Assembly (NCBI RefSeq): GCF_003597125.1
Contig: NZ_QYYA01000003.1
Span: forward strand, 126,603-190,602
Length of the DNA: 64,000 nt
Direction: 5' to 3'
Origin: Alcanivorax profundi
GTDB lineage: Bacteria > Pseudomonadota > Gammaproteobacteria > Pseudomonadales > Alcanivoracaceae
The notes beneath the pieces are model-generated. The model ran no database searches. It saw only the letters and a list, made by a program, of their open reading frames with translations, and was not told the origin of the DNA. Shown here piece after piece: positions 1-8,950 of the stretch. How positions within the stretch are numbered: position 1 is the first letter of the stretch; each line of letters starts with the position of its first letter. A program made the translations under genes and the position numbers.

Positions 1-88
1 GGGGGGGCCTGAACGGGCCGGTGTGAGTATGACCAGCCGCAGCTTCGGGCGAAGACGTGTCGCCTTCGCCCTGTGTGTGCCCGAGGGT

Positions 89-523
89 TTATTTGCGCAG
101 CAGCCTGTAGTTCAGGTTGCTTTCAATGAGCTCGCCATTCTCGTCCAACAGCTCGACCGCATTGACGGCATCACGAAGAAACTGGCGATCGCTGTCCGGG
201 TCGCCGGGGTTGATGGTGTACACCTCCAGCTGTTTGTTGTCTTGCAGCCGGATGGTTTGTTCCCAGTCACCGCGCTCGATCGCGCTGGTCACGACGTTGG
301 AGCCATTCATGTACTCCTCCCGGAGCTGAAAACGGGTGGGGTTGTCGAACTGGTCCCGGTACAGGGTCAGGGTGGTTCGGATGCCGGAACAATCGGCACA
401 GGGGAGCATGCCACTATAGGTAATTTGTTGGGCGGTGGGATTCACCGGTTGTTCCGGTTGGCTTTGACAGGCGCTCAGCAGCACTGCCGCGCCCAGACCA
501 AGAATAATAGAACGGGATTGCAT
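89..523 (-). CDS. NlpE N-terminal-domain lipoprotein
   Basis: Predicted outer-membrane lipoprotein of 144 residues. A short signal peptide ends in a lipobox (LLSAC, lipidated Cys19). The mature part carries the NlpE hallmark Y-x-G-x-LPCADCSGI with its CxxC pair (Cys42, Cys45), followed by the LTL strand typical of the NlpE N-terminal domain. E. coli NlpE is about 236 residues and has a second OB-like domain, which is missing here, so this is the single-domain form common in marine gammaproteobacteria. NlpE senses surface contact and lipoprotein-sorting stress through Cpx and was first linked to copper tolerance; whether this short form signals is unknown. It is monocistronic as far as the window shows. 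Confidence 0.85.
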   Translation of the reverse strand: MQSRSIILGLGAAVLLSACQSQPEQPVNPTAQQITYSGMLPCADCSGIRTTLTLYRDQFDNPTRFQLREEYMNGSNVVTSAIERGDWEQTIRLQDNKQLEVYTINPGDPDSDRQFLRDAVNAVELLDENGELIESNLNYRLLRK

Positions 524-641
524 GGCATTGTCTCCTTCTCGATTCCCTTCTGTCAGGGGTTTAGAGGATAACGCTGCGGATCGGTTCTGGATTTAAGGGG
601 ATTTTATGAATTTATTGCAATGTTTGCGGTGTGCGTATCGG

Positions 642-818
642 TCACGAGGGAAGATTATGCCGGGAAATCAGGTGCAGGCTAAATTCGGTACGGGGCAACC
701 CGCGCGGAGGGAGGGGCTCTTGCGGCAACGGATCATGATGCGCTTGCTTGAGCACGTAAAGGCAGTGTGACAGGGCCAGAACGGTGGCAAACACCAGCAG
801 GAAATAAAGCAGAATCAT
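642..818 (-). CDS. Small single-pass membrane protein, 58 residues
   Basis: Short reading frame with an ATG at 818 and TGA at 642-644. The translation begins MILLYFLLVFATVLALSHC, a convincing single transmembrane helix. A polar, proline-rich tail follows (LPQEPLPPRGLPR) and ends HNLPS. An AGG lies 10-12 bases before the ATG. The frame fills most of an otherwise empty gap between the NlpE-like gene and a methyltransferase gene. No family is recognised. It could be a real small membrane protein or a chance frame; the hydrophobic start with a charged tail favours a real gene. Confidence 0.45.
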   Translation of the reverse strand: MILLYFLLVFATVLALSHCLYVLKQAHHDPLPQEPLPPRGLPRTEFSLHLISRHNLPS

Positions 819-930
819 GAGAGATGACCTGTGAGCATATCGTGCACCAACGTTATGCCCAGGCCTTCATGAACTCTATCGTCACTTTGTTAACAGGTGT
901 AAGCATCCTGTAGCAGGAGCCATTTGGCCA

Positions 931-1620
931 TCAGAGCTCCTGTTTTCTGGCCGTTAGTATTAACGACAGAGGCTGATGAGTATCGGGGCAAAGAGGTTCG
1001 CGGACAGTCACACGGAATCCGTGTGACTGTATCAGCGATAGCCAACCTGAAAATGATCGAAAATACCATGGGAACGGCGTGTCAACGTTGCCTTTCAGCC
1101 CCTGCCAATTGTTGCTGCGCCAGCCTTCCCTGTAGTCCCCCTGATGGGACATGGCGGGGTGCAGGGTCTGAATAAGCAGATGCCCCTGTGGTGCCAGTAG
1201 CGAGCCCAGGGTGGGGATCAGGTCACTGACTGATTGATCGCCAAACAAGGAAAAGTTGCAGACCACGGCATCAAAATGGCGGCCGGCCAGGGGGCCCGGG
1301 ATGTCTCCATAGGGTAGCTGAAGGTACTCCCCGGGAGGGTGCTGTTGCCGGGCCGCCTCGACCAGCGTATCGATAGCATCAATCCCCGTGGAATGAATGC
1401 CGTGTTGGCAGAGGGCACGACACAACCACCCTTCGCCGCAGCCAACATCCAGTACACGCTTTGGTTGCAGGGCGGCGATGGTTTCCACTATGGCAGGATT
1501 GGTAATGCAGCGGCTTGAGATCGACTGATGTCGGATCAAGTTGGTCCAGGGGGTGGCATTGCGTTGCCAGCTCTCCAGTATGGCCTGCTCATTACCCTTT
1601 TCCGTCATTCTCCTGTCCAT
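931..1620 (-). CDS. Class I SAM-dependent methyltransferase
   Basis: Soluble Rossmann-fold methyltransferase. Motif I (VLDVGCGEGW) lies about residues 56-65, followed by an acidic end of strand 2 (GIDAIDTLVEAA) and the motif IV-like stretch FDAVVCNFSLFGD. It resembles the UbiG/BioC-like branch, but the substrate cannot be told from sequence. The frame is open upstream to 1674. I chose the ATG at 1620 because the extra N-terminal residues are low-complexity and because a third ATG at 1608 has AGGAGA almost touching it, too close for normal initiation. The start is therefore uncertain by a few codons. No neighbour suggests a pathway. Confidence 0.8.
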   Translation of the reverse strand: MDRRMTEKGNEQAILESWQRNATPWTNLIRHQSISSRCITNPAIVETIAALQPKRVLDVGCGEGWLCRALCQHGIHSTGIDAIDTLVEAARQQHPPGEYLQLPYGDIPGPLAGRHFDAVVCNFSLFGDQSVSDLIPTLGSLLAPQGHLLIQTLHPAMSHQGDYREGWRSNNWQGLKGNVDTPFPWYFRSFSGWLSLIQSHGFRVTVREPLCPDTHQPLSLILTARKQEL

Positions 1621-1737
1621 CGCTGGCCTGCGGGCTGTTTGGAGGTTGGTGGTACTGCACGCTCTTGAACGCATGGCGGCGGGGCGCCGGTTTTTGCATC
1701 TGGGTCCCTGGCATGCAAGGGAGAGAGCTTACCGCTG

Positions 1738-2406
1738 TCAGCGCATGGGGCTCAGTGGACCCGCTTTGTCAACGGCACGCTGGTAGGCCGGCCGTTGCTC
1801 CATCTGCTCCAGGAAACGGCGGATGCCAGGGTAATGGTCAAGATTGGCACGGGCGCTGGCCGCCTGCAGCGGAAAGCTCATCATGATATCCGCACAGCCA
1901 GGGGTATCCCCGGTGAACCAGGTATTGGCGGACAGATGTTGCTCGATTTGCGCGAGATGGGTGTCCAATTGCGGATCGATAAAGCTGCCGATGACCTTGC
2001 CGCTGATGCCCCGGGCGATGGGCTTGGCGAAAAACGGCATGGGCGACTGCGGTATACGGCCGAAAATCAGTTTCATCACCAGCAGGGGCATCAATGAGCC
2101 TTCGGCGTAGTGCAGCCAATAACGCTCTTCAAGCCAGCGTGAGTCGTCGGCCGGGGGTTGCCATGCTTCGCCGCCATAGCGGCGGGCCAGGTACTCAATA
2201 ATCGCGCCGGACTCGACAATTGTGGTTTCACCATCGGTAATCGCCGGCGACTTGCCCAGCGGGTGGATCGCTTTCAGTTCAGCGGGCGCCAGCATGGTTT
2301 TGCTGTCGCGTTTGTAGTGTTTTATCTGGTAGTCGATGCCCAGTTCCTCCAGCATCCAGACGATGCGCAAGGAGCGGGAGTTTTCCAGATGGTGCACGGT
2401 AATCAT
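1738..2406 (-). CDS. Glutathione S-transferase family protein
   Basis: Cytosolic GST of 222 residues. The N-terminal thioredoxin-like domain contains the glutathione-binding cis-proline region (GKSPAI, about 51-56) and the gamma-glutamyl-binding acidic-Ser motif VESGAI (Glu65-Ser66). The all-alpha C-terminal domain follows. The N-terminal HHLENSRSLRIVWML with Ser10/Ser12 near the active site resembles bacterial beta/theta-like GSTs. A clear AGGAG precedes the ATG by 7 bases. It probably conjugates or reduces electrophiles; the substrate is unknown. It stands between a methyltransferase and dacB without obvious functional linkage. Confidence 0.88.
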   Translation of the reverse strand: MITVHHLENSRSLRIVWMLEELGIDYQIKHYKRDSKTMLAPAELKAIHPLGKSPAITDGETTIVESGAIIEYLARRYGGEAWQPPADDSRWLEERYWLHYAEGSLMPLLVMKLIFGRIPQSPMPFFAKPIARGISGKVIGSFIDPQLDTHLAQIEQHLSANTWFTGDTPGCADIMMSFPLQAASARANLDHYPGIRRFLEQMEQRPAYQRAVDKAGPLSPMR

Positions 2407-2462
2407 GATGTTCTCCTGATGAAGGGTGCGACTTGGGCACTCGTCTAGCTCGGCGGACGGGA

Positions 2463-3956
2463 CTATTGCCCTGCGGTACGCACGTCTTGTTGCCGGGCGG
2501 CCAAGTGTACCTGTTCAATCAATTCATCCAGTACCGCTTCCGCTCCCCAGGCCCGGTTATCATTGATCATGGCAACTACAGCCCAGGTGGTATTGTTTTC
2601 GTCACGGGTAAAGCCGGCAATCGATCGGACATTTTTCAGTGACCCGGTTTTGATATGCCCCATACCTGCCATGTCGGCATGGCCCAGCCTGCGTCGCATG
2701 GTGCCGTCCATGGCGACAAGGGGGAGTGATGCAATCAGTTCGGCGGAAAAGCGGCTTTCCCACGCGTGCTGAAGCAGCGACGCCATCTGTCGGGCGGTAA
2801 TTCTTTCCTTGCGGGACAAGCCCGAGCCGTTTTCAAAGATCATGGCGGAGTCATCGACCCCTTTACGTGCCAGCCACTCACGGATGGTGCGGTCGGCGGC
2901 AGCCAGGTCGTCGGCATCTGTTGGCTGGCGGTTTTCTGCACCTAGCGTCAGGTAGACCTGGCGGACCATCACGTTATTGCTCCACTTGTTGATGTCGCGA
3001 ACCATGGTGACCAGATCCCGGGATGACGTGGTGGCGAGTAATTCGGTGGTGTTGTCTCGCGGATGCAGGCCTTCTCGGATCTGACCGGTTAGCGTGCCAC
3101 CAAGCTGTTGCCACAGGCTGACCAGCAGGGCGCCGGTGTAGTCAGCCTGCTCCATCAAGGCCAGATAGCTGGCGGTGGAGCAGCCATTGGGTAGCACTCC
3201 GGTGAGCGTAATGGCGGTCAGCCCATCTTCAGTCTGACTGGGGGTGTATTCGAACTGGTAGCGGCGCGGGCAATGGCCGTATTTGCGCGGAACCATGTGG
3301 TTGTCCAGTTTGACCCCGAAAAGGGATGGCTCCATCCAGCTGTGAATGCCGCGGTCGTCGGCCCGTGATCGAATGCGGACCACGTTAAGATTGGTCAGCA
3401 GGCCGCTGGGCTTGACCAGAAACGGGGCGTTGGGATTGCCGCCGTCGTCATCAAAATCGGCGATGCCGTTGGGCAGGTTGAAGACACTGCCATCCAGCAC
3501 CAGGTCGCCCTGAATGTGAGCAATTCCCATGGCGCGCAGTTCCCGTAACAAAAGCCACAGGCGCTCTTCGGTGAGTTTGGGATCGCCACTGCCTACAAAA
3601 TAAAGGTTGCCCTTTAACGTGTCCTCTTCGATGACGCCGTCGGTATAGATTCGGCTATGCCATTGGTAGGTGGGGCCGAGTAGTTCCAGTGCTGCAAAAG
3701 TGGTAATGACCTTCATGATGGATCCGGGATTGAAGGCTTCATTGGCATTCAGATATTGAGACTCACCGGGGCCATTCAGAGGAATGGCCGCCATGCTGAG
3801 ACTGTTATGGTCCAACTTCAGTTTATCGGCAGCAGCTAGCACAGGCTGCAGCACAGGTACCGGCGGACTCGCCAGGGAAAGGGGAGGGAGGAGAAAGAAC
3901 AGGAATGTCAGCAACACGCGAGGGCGGAGCGCTCCCCGGGCGAATACAGGCAACAT
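2463..3956 (-). CDS. dacB: D-alanyl-D-alanine carboxypeptidase/endopeptidase (PBP4)
   Basis: Periplasmic class C low-molecular-mass penicillin-binding protein of 497 residues. An N-terminal signal peptide (LLTFLFFLLPPLSLASP) is followed by the peptidase S13 domain, with its three active-site motifs visible: SIMK (Ser79-Lys82), SNN (in INKWSNN) and KTG (in HIKTGSL). The family trims pentapeptide side chains and cleaves cross-links in peptidoglycan. It follows lipA by about 120 bases, with a strong hairpin between them, so it probably has its own promoter. Length and motif order match DacB/PBP4. Confidence 0.93.
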   Translation of the reverse strand: MLPVFARGALRPRVLLTFLFFLLPPLSLASPPVPVLQPVLAAADKLKLDHNSLSMAAIPLNGPGESQYLNANEAFNPGSIMKVITTFAALELLGPTYQWHSRIYTDGVIEEDTLKGNLYFVGSGDPKLTEERLWLLLRELRAMGIAHIQGDLVLDGSVFNLPNGIADFDDDGGNPNAPFLVKPSGLLTNLNVVRIRSRADDRGIHSWMEPSLFGVKLDNHMVPRKYGHCPRRYQFEYTPSQTEDGLTAITLTGVLPNGCSTASYLALMEQADYTGALLVSLWQQLGGTLTGQIREGLHPRDNTTELLATTSSRDLVTMVRDINKWSNNVMVRQVYLTLGAENRQPTDADDLAAADRTIREWLARKGVDDSAMIFENGSGLSRKERITARQMASLLQHAWESRFSAELIASLPLVAMDGTMRRRLGHADMAGMGHIKTGSLKNVRSIAGFTRDENNTTWAVVAMINDNRAWGAEAVLDELIEQVHLAARQQDVRTAGQ

Positions 3957-4037
3957 AGAAAAGGGTCCCGGCAGTGAGAGGGGATGAGAATGTGACTAGA
4001 GGTTAGCGTAAACCGCGCTGGCGGTCAGTGGGCCGAA

Positions 4038-4064
4038 GGGAGAGGAATTGTAAATTCCTCTCCC
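4038..4064 (-). terminator. Strong hairpin after lipA
   Basis: Perfect 12-bp stem GGGAGAGGAATT with a 3-base GTA loop, located 15 bases beyond the lipA stop codon. The A/T-rich top half and the position fit a transcription end for the lipoate genes, but no U-run follows, so it may instead be an mRNA-stabilising hairpin. Confidence 0.5.
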
Positions 4065-4078
4065 GGTGCGAGGTTGGC

Positions 4079-5059
4079 TTATGCGGGTTTGTGCAGGCCC
4101 ACATCCACGCCCTGGTGCTGCAGGTCCGCGTGGTAGGAGCTGCGTACCATCGGGCCTGATGCCACGGAAGTGAACCCCAGTTCTTCGGCTACCCGTGCAT
4201 ATTCGCGGAATTCATCCGGGTGCACGTAGCGTTCCACCGGGGCGTGGTGTTTGCTTGGTTGCAGGTACTGGCCGATGGTGATCATGTCCACGTCGTGCGC
4301 GCGCAGGTCGCGGATGGTGCTGATCACCTGCTCGAAGGTTTCACCCAGCCCGACCATGATGCCGCTTTTGGTGCTGACATCCGGCCGGCGAGCCTTGTAC
4401 TGCTTCAGCAGGTCCAGTGAATGCTGATAACGGGCGCCTGGGCGAATGTGCTTGTACAGCTCGGGAACGGTTTCGATATTGTGGTTAAACACGTCCGGGG
4501 CGGTTTCCACCAGAATGTCCACCGCGGTGTCCAGGCAGGGGCGGAAATCCGGGGTCAGAATCTCGATACGCGTATTCGGTGTACGGCTGCGTACCTGACG
4601 GATGCATTCGGCGAAATGCTCGGCGCCACCGTCGGCAAGGTCATCGCGGTCCACCGAGGTAATGACCACATAGCTGAGATTCAGATTCTCCACGGACTCA
4701 GCCAGATGCAGGGGCTCTTCCGGGTCGAGGGCGTTGGGGCGACCGAATCCGACGTCACAGAAGGCGCAGCGGCGAGTACAGATGTCGCCCATGATCATGA
4801 AGGTGGCGGTGCCACCGCCAAAACATTCGGGCAGGTTGGGGCAGGCAGCTTCTTCGCAGACAGTGTGCAGTTTCTGCTTGCGCAGCAGACTCTTGATGCG
4901 CTGAATCTCGCCATTGGCCGGGACTCGTACGCGAATCCAGTCGGGCTTTCGCTGATAGCCGGTTTCTTCGTTGACCATGGGGATGGTACGAACCTTGTCC
5001 GCACCACGCAGCTTGTCACCAATCTGAACCTTGCGTTTGGCTTGTGCCTGCTCGCTCAT
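4079..5059 (-). CDS. lipA: Lipoyl synthase
   Basis: Radical SAM enzyme that inserts two sulfur atoms into protein-bound octanoyl groups to make the lipoyl cofactor of 2-oxoacid dehydrogenases and the glycine cleavage H protein. Both iron-sulfur cluster motifs are present: the auxiliary cluster CxxxxCxxxxxC (Cys68, 73, 79) and the radical SAM CxxxCxxC (Cys94, 98, 101). The C-terminal RSSY supplies the conserved serine ligand. The 326-residue length is normal. It lies 32 bases after lipB and is very likely co-transcribed with it. Confidence 0.97.
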   Translation of the reverse strand: MSEQAQAKRKVQIGDKLRGADKVRTIPMVNEETGYQRKPDWIRVRVPANGEIQRIKSLLRKQKLHTVCEEAACPNLPECFGGGTATFMIMGDICTRRCAFCDVGFGRPNALDPEEPLHLAESVENLNLSYVVITSVDRDDLADGGAEHFAECIRQVRSRTPNTRIEILTPDFRPCLDTAVDILVETAPDVFNHNIETVPELYKHIRPGARYQHSLDLLKQYKARRPDVSTKSGIMVGLGETFEQVISTIRDLRAHDVDMITIGQYLQPSKHHAPVERYVHPDEFREYARVAEELGFTSVASGPMVRSSYHADLQHQGVDVGLHKPA

Positions 5060-5091
5060 GAAGTGTCCGTCACCGTGTGTGGCCGAGGGTG

Positions 5092-5760
5092 TCAGCCAGC
5101 AGAAAGAGTGGAAGGGCTATTGTACCAGTCCGGAAGGGGTGCTGTCCGTGGCGTAAGGCCAAGACGTTTGGCTAATACGGTCACCAATTGTTGCTCCGTT
5201 TCCTCGCGTTCCAGGGTCACTCCCAGTGCACGCAGCGTGGTCATGGGCTGTCCCACATGGCCGCAGGGGTTGATGCGCTGCCAGGGCGACAAATCCATAT
5301 CGCGATTGATGGCGAGTCCGTGATAGGTGGCGCCACGGCGGATGCGCAGCCCCAGCGAGGCAATCTTGGCGCCGTTCACGTATACCCCGGGGGCGTCATC
5401 ACGGCTGGCGGCATTAATGCCCTGGTCATTGAGAAATTCGATGATGCTGTCCTCAATGGCGGTGACCAGGCCTCGGCTACCGAGGCCGATACGTTTGATG
5501 TCCAGCATCAGATAGATCACGGTCTGCCCTGGCCCGTGATAGGTCACCTGGCCTCCACGGTCAGAGTTCACCACAGGGATATCGCCCGGGTTCAGCACAT
5601 GTTCGGGCTTGCCTGCCTGGCCAAGGGTAAAGACCGGGGGGTGTTCCAGCACCCAGAGTTCATCTTCAGTGTCGTCGCCACGGTGGTCTGTTAGCGCACG
5701 CATGGCCTGCCAGCAGGGAGAATAGTCAACAGTGGGGAAATAGCGGATGAGGGCGTTCAT
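5092..5760 (-). CDS. lipB: Octanoyl-[ACP]:protein octanoyltransferase
   Basis: Transfers octanoate from acyl carrier protein to lipoyl domains, the step before LipA. Family motifs are clear: [12 protein letters not shown] near residue 70, the catalytic lysine (Lys132 in NGAKIASLG) and the catalytic cysteine (Cys166 in INPCGH). The frame is open to 5874, but the family start aligns with the ATG at 5760 (MNALIRYF). That ATG has no Shine-Dalgarno sequence; a TATAAT lies only a few bases before it, which suggests a leaderless or very short leader. Operon with lipA. Confidence 0.95.
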   Translation of the reverse strand: MNALIRYFPTVDYSPCWQAMRALTDHRGDDTEDELWVLEHPPVFTLGQAGKPEHVLNPGDIPVVNSDRGGQVTYHGPGQTVIYLMLDIKRIGLGSRGLVTAIEDSIIEFLNDQGINAASRDDAPGVYVNGAKIASLGLRIRRGATYHGLAINRDMDLSPWQRINPCGHVGQPMTTLRALGVTLEREETEQQLVTVLAKRLGLTPRTAPLPDWYNSPSTLSAG

Positions 5761-5766
5761 GGCGCG

Positions 5767-5797
5767 ATTATACGGCCAGCTCATAGTGTGGCGCCAA
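5767..5797 (-). promoter_or_regulatory. Possible sigma-70 promoter of lipB
   Basis: A perfect TATAAT (5772 to 5767) with TTGGCG 19 bases upstream reads towards lipB. The spacing is slightly long and the -35 box matches 4 of 6 positions. Transcription would begin close to the lipB ATG at 5760, consistent with the missing ribosome-binding site. Confidence 0.35.
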
Positions 5798-5882
5798 CAG
5801 AATGAAGGCAATCTGGGCATCCCCGGCGGCAAAGGCCGCACAGGCTGACTGGGGCGGTGACGGCCAAGCCGCATGCAAAGAA

Positions 5883-5903
5883 AAGCCCGGCAAAGCCGGG
5901 CTT
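5883..5903 (-). terminator. Rho-independent terminator
   Basis: Perfect stem AAGCCCGGC with an AAA loop (TTT on the transcript strand) followed leftward by TTCTTT. It lies 67 bases after the stop of the small secreted protein gene at 5970-6266 and separates that gene from lipB. Confidence 0.75.
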
Positions 5904-5969
5904 AAGGGCAGACCCCATTCGGGGTAACAACAGTTAACCAGATACTTTTGCTGTCTGTGTTCTGTTCGA

Positions 5970-6266
5970 TCAGATCAGGCGATTCCCTGTTTTCTGGTTT
6001 ACCAGATGTAAATTCAGTTCCTGGACGCTAATGCCGAACTCGATGCCGTCATCATCATGCAGATTAATGGTTTCAAAGGCGTCGAAGTGTACCGGTAGGC
6101 TATTTGCGCGCTGCAGTATGTGTGGGCTGCGCGGCATGGCAGGGATGATATCCGCGGGAGCAGGCATGCCGGCGTGGCGATGGCCCTCGGTCGGTGCCGG
6201 GCTGTTCTGGAAGGCCAGAACAATCACCAAAGAGCTGAGCAATCCCGTAAGTGTCAGCAATTTCAT
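5970..6266 (-). CDS. Small secreted protein of unknown function
   Basis: Ninety-eight residues. The first about 20 residues (MKLLTLTGLLSSLVIVLAF) form a signal peptide or membrane anchor. The rest is His- and Pro-rich at first (EGHRHAG), then acidic in the middle (NLHDDDGIEFG). No cysteine, no lipobox and no recognised domain. The ATG is preceded by a modest purine stretch and the gene ends at a good terminator, which supports expression as a single gene. Function unknown. Confidence 0.65.
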   Translation of the reverse strand: MKLLTLTGLLSSLVIVLAFQNSPAPTEGHRHAGMPAPADIIPAMPRSPHILQRANSLPVHFDAFETINLHDDDGIEFGISVQELNLHLVNQKTGNRLI

Positions 6267-6445
6267 GACGTCGAATCCCTGTGGTTGTTGTTATGGGATC
6301 GACACTACGGGCACGGCAGTGCCAGTGATAGACATGCTTGGTGGGGGTTGGGTGTCAGGCTGTTTCGCGCGGTAACGATGTGTAATCAGGATATGTGACA
6401 CTGTGCACATCAGCGAAGAGGGGGACGTGGTATGGCCTCTTGGTG

Positions 6446-6464
6446 GCGCCCGTGGACCGGGCGC
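6446..6464 (-). terminator. GC-rich hairpin after ybeD
   Basis: Stem GCGCCCG/CGGGCGC with a TGGAC loop, 19 bases beyond the ybeD stop. No U-run follows, so terminator function is only suggested by position. Confidence 0.35.
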
Positions 6465-6482
6465 TGCATCACTGGGGCGTGG

Positions 6483-6752
6483 CTAGATGGTCATTTTAAC
6501 ATGAGGGCAGGCGTTCAGCGCCTTATAGATGGCTTCCACCTGTTCACGGTTACGCATGGTGACCTGGGCAGTAAACGAGACAAAGGTCCCCTTGCTGCTC
6601 GGCTTGCTGGTCAGATGGCTGGCCGCATCAAAGTCGTCCAGATGGGTAGAGAGAATCTCGATCAGCGCCTGCTCCAGCGGGGCGTCAGCGGCGCCCATCA
6701 CTTTCAGTTGCATGGCATGGGGGAATTCCCAGAGGTGTTCCTGAATGGCCAT
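6483..6752 (-). CDS. ybeD: YbeD/DUF493 family protein
   Basis: Small cytoplasmic ferredoxin-like-fold protein of 89 residues. It shows the DUF493 pattern: FPHAMQLKVMG near the start and a C-terminal TMRNREQVEAIYKALNACPHVKM resembling the E. coli YbeD end. YbeD sits between dacA and lipB in many gammaproteobacteria, and here it is 4 bases after the aminotransferase gene in the same order. Its role is not established, though its fold resembles allosteric regulatory domains. An AGGAG lies 7 bases before the ATG. Confidence 0.9.
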   Translation of the reverse strand: MAIQEHLWEFPHAMQLKVMGAADAPLEQALIEILSTHLDDFDAASHLTSKPSSKGTFVSFTAQVTMRNREQVEAIYKALNACPHVKMTI

Positions 6753-6756
6753 GGGG

Positions 6757-7629
6757 CTACTCCTGGTCCAGGCCGCACAGGCGGCGTTTAAAATTCACGT
6801 AGTGCCGGGCAACAGTCTTCCACACCGGGCCAGGCTGGCCGCTGCCTACCGGACTGTTGTTCAGCTGGATGATGGGAACGATCTCCCGGGTGGAACTGGT
6901 GACCCAGATTTCTTCCGCTTGCCGCAGTTGGCTCTCACTGATTTCCTGTTCTGCAACCGGCAGCCCCTCGGCGACGCACAGCTCCACCACCAGATCGCGG
7001 GTGATACCGCCCAGAATGGCATGGCACTTGGGGGGCGTGACAATGGTGCCGTTGCGCACGATGAACACATTGCTGGCAGAGCCTTCAGTGACAAAGCCAT
7101 CACGAAGCAGGATGGCTTCGGCGGCACCAGCCTCCACCGCTTGCTGCCGTAGCAGGCTGTTGGGCAACAGCGAGATGGACTTGATGTCACAGCGGGCCCA
7201 GCGGATGTCATCGAGGGTGATGGCCAGTGACCCCTGCGCAGTGTCGGGGCTGTCTGCGGCGGGTACCGCCACCGGGCTGGTCATCATGAAAACCGTGGGG
7301 GTCACCGGTGGAACGGGAAACGCATGGTCACGCTTTTGGGCGGCGCCACGGGTAATCTGCAGGTAGACCGACAGATTGCCACCGCCGTTGTGTGCCACCA
7401 AAGAATCACACAGCGAGCGCCACTGCGCCGGATCATGGGGATTGTGAATGCCGATTTCTGCCAGCGAACGTTCCAGGCGCTGCAGGTGTTCGTCGAAGCG
7501 AAACAGGACGCCATTGTAGGCGGGGATCACTTCATAGACCCCGTCGGCAAACAGAAACCCCCGATCCAGGGGCGAGATGCGCGCCTGGTCGGGGGCCATG
7601 AAATTGCCGTTCAGGTAGACCTGCGTCAT
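6757..7629 (-). CDS. Class IV PLP aminotransferase (D-amino-acid transaminase-like)
   Basis: Fold-type IV pyridoxal-phosphate enzyme of 290 residues. The DGVYE motif near residue 30, the predicted PLP lysine (Lys150 in CDIKS) and the GITRD phosphate-binding segment in the C-terminal half are present. DGVYE and the surrounding pattern favour D-alanine transaminase (Dat) over the branched-chain enzyme. In this place, between dacA and ybeD, a supply of D-alanine or D-glutamate for peptidoglycan would make sense, but specificity is an inference. I chose the ATG at 7629, preceded by AGGAA, over upstream starts that would overlap dacA. Confidence 0.87.
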   Translation of the reverse strand: MTQVYLNGNFMAPDQARISPLDRGFLFADGVYEVIPAYNGVLFRFDEHLQRLERSLAEIGIHNPHDPAQWRSLCDSLVAHNGGGNLSVYLQITRGAAQKRDHAFPVPPVTPTVFMMTSPVAVPAADSPDTAQGSLAITLDDIRWARCDIKSISLLPNSLLRQQAVEAGAAEAILLRDGFVTEGSASNVFIVRNGTIVTPPKCHAILGGITRDLVVELCVAEGLPVAEQEISESQLRQAEEIWVTSSTREIVPIIQLNNSPVGSGQPGPVWKTVARHYVNFKRRLCGLDQE

Positions 7630-7637
7630 ACCGGTTC

Positions 7638-8798
7638 CTAGAACAGGCCCTTGAAGAACAGCAGGATGTGGTGCCATAACCGGGTAAAGAGACCCGCCTC
7701 TTCGACACTTTCCAGCGCCACCAGGGGTTTTTCTACCAGAAGCTCGTTATTCATCCGAACGGTCACGGTACCGTACTTTTCCCCTTGGTTGATGGGGGCC
7801 TGCAGCTGGGGATTCACGGTGACTTCAGCCTTGAGGTTTTCATGGCTTTCGCGGGGGATGGTCAGCACCAGGTCTTCGGCAAGCCCCAGACGGACCTGAT
7901 CCTTGTCACCCATCCACAGTTCGGCAGTGTCCAGGATGTCGCCAGCGCTGTAGGCCTTGTAGGTTTCGAAGAAGCGGAAGCCGTAGGTCAGCAGTTTCTG
8001 GGATTCCCGTGCGCGGGCCCCTTCGGAATCGGTGCCCATCACCACAGCGATCAGACGCATGCCGTCTTTTTTGGCGGAAGAGACCAGGCAGTAGCCAGCT
8101 TCTTCAGTATGGCCGGTTTTCAGGCCATCCACGCTCTCATCCCGCCACAGCAACAGATTGCGGTTCTGCTGGGTGATGCCGTTGTAGGTGAATTCCTTCT
8201 CGGCATAAATATCGTAGTGCTCGGGGAAATCACGCACGATGGCGCGGGCAAGAATGGCCATGTCGCGGGCGGTAGTGAAGTGGTTCTCCGCCGGCCAGCC
8301 GGTGGCGTTCATGAAGTGGCTCTGGTTCATGCCCAGGCGACGTGCGTGCTGGTTCATCAGGTCGGCAAAGGCGTCTTCGGAGCCGGCGATATATTCCGCC
8401 ATGGCCACGCTGGCATCATTACCTGACTGGATGATGATGCCCTTGAGCAGCTCGCCAACGCTGACGCGGGTTCCCTCCTTAACGAACATCCGTGAACCGC
8501 CCATTTTCCAGGCCTTGACGCTGATCGGGGCCATGTCGTCTTCGGACAGGTTGCCCTTCTGCAGCTCGGCTTCGGCGATATAGGCGGTCATCATCTTGGT
8601 CAGGCTGGCGGGGGGCAGGCGCTGTTCCGCGTTGTGCTCGACGATGATGTGGCCGCTGGCGGCGTCCATCAGCAAGTAGCCGCGGGCATCAATTTGTGGG
8701 GCTCGTGGGACCATGCTGGCGCTCGCCTGCAAGGACAGGGTGGTGCCCACAAAGGTAAGGACGACGAAAAAGAAAAAACGAAACGACTGGGGGCGCAT
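7638..8798 (-). CDS. dacA: D-alanyl-D-alanine carboxypeptidase (PBP5/6)
   Basis: Periplasmic peptidase S11 family DD-carboxypeptidase of 386 residues. It has a signal peptide, SLTK (Ser65-Lys68), SGN (IIQSGNDAS) and KTG (DGLKTGHT), then the beta-rich PBP5 C-terminal domain. The C-terminus ends in an amphipathic stretch (LFTRLWHHILLFFKGLF), the usual membrane-surface anchor. It removes terminal D-Ala from peptidoglycan stem peptides. It lies downstream of rlpA with about 150 bases between, so a separate promoter is likely, and leads into the aminotransferase and ybeD with tiny gaps. Confidence 0.96.
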   Translation of the reverse strand: MRPQSFRFFFFVVLTFVGTTLSLQASASMVPRAPQIDARGYLLMDAASGHIIVEHNAEQRLPPASLTKMMTAYIAEAELQKGNLSEDDMAPISVKAWKMGGSRMFVKEGTRVSVGELLKGIIIQSGNDASVAMAEYIAGSEDAFADLMNQHARRLGMNQSHFMNATGWPAENHFTTARDMAILARAIVRDFPEHYDIYAEKEFTYNGITQQNRNLLLWRDESVDGLKTGHTEEAGYCLVSSAKKDGMRLIAVVMGTDSEGARARESQKLLTYGFRFFETYKAYSAGDILDTAELWMGDKDQVRLGLAEDLVLTIPRESHENLKAEVTVNPQLQAPINQGEKYGTVTVRMNNELLVEKPLVALESVEEAGLFTRLWHHILLFFKGLF

Positions 8799-8950
8799 GA
8801 TTATCTGCCTGTGGTTCCTTGTCTGCCTGAGAGTTCAGGGGTTATTGGGGTCGGGGCTGCCTGTACTTTCCTGACGCAGTAACAGGAAAAAACCCGATGG
8901 CGTGCAATGGCTGCATTCTAGGCGTTGCCAGCGGTAATTTGTACCGTGTC

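Noticed and set aside
23-571. 182-residue frame opposite the NlpE-like lipoprotein
   Set aside because: The leftward frame has a lipobox and the LPCADCSG motif; this frame has none.
4421-5323. 300-residue frame opposite lipA and lipB
   Set aside because: Both opposite genes are certain from their motifs.
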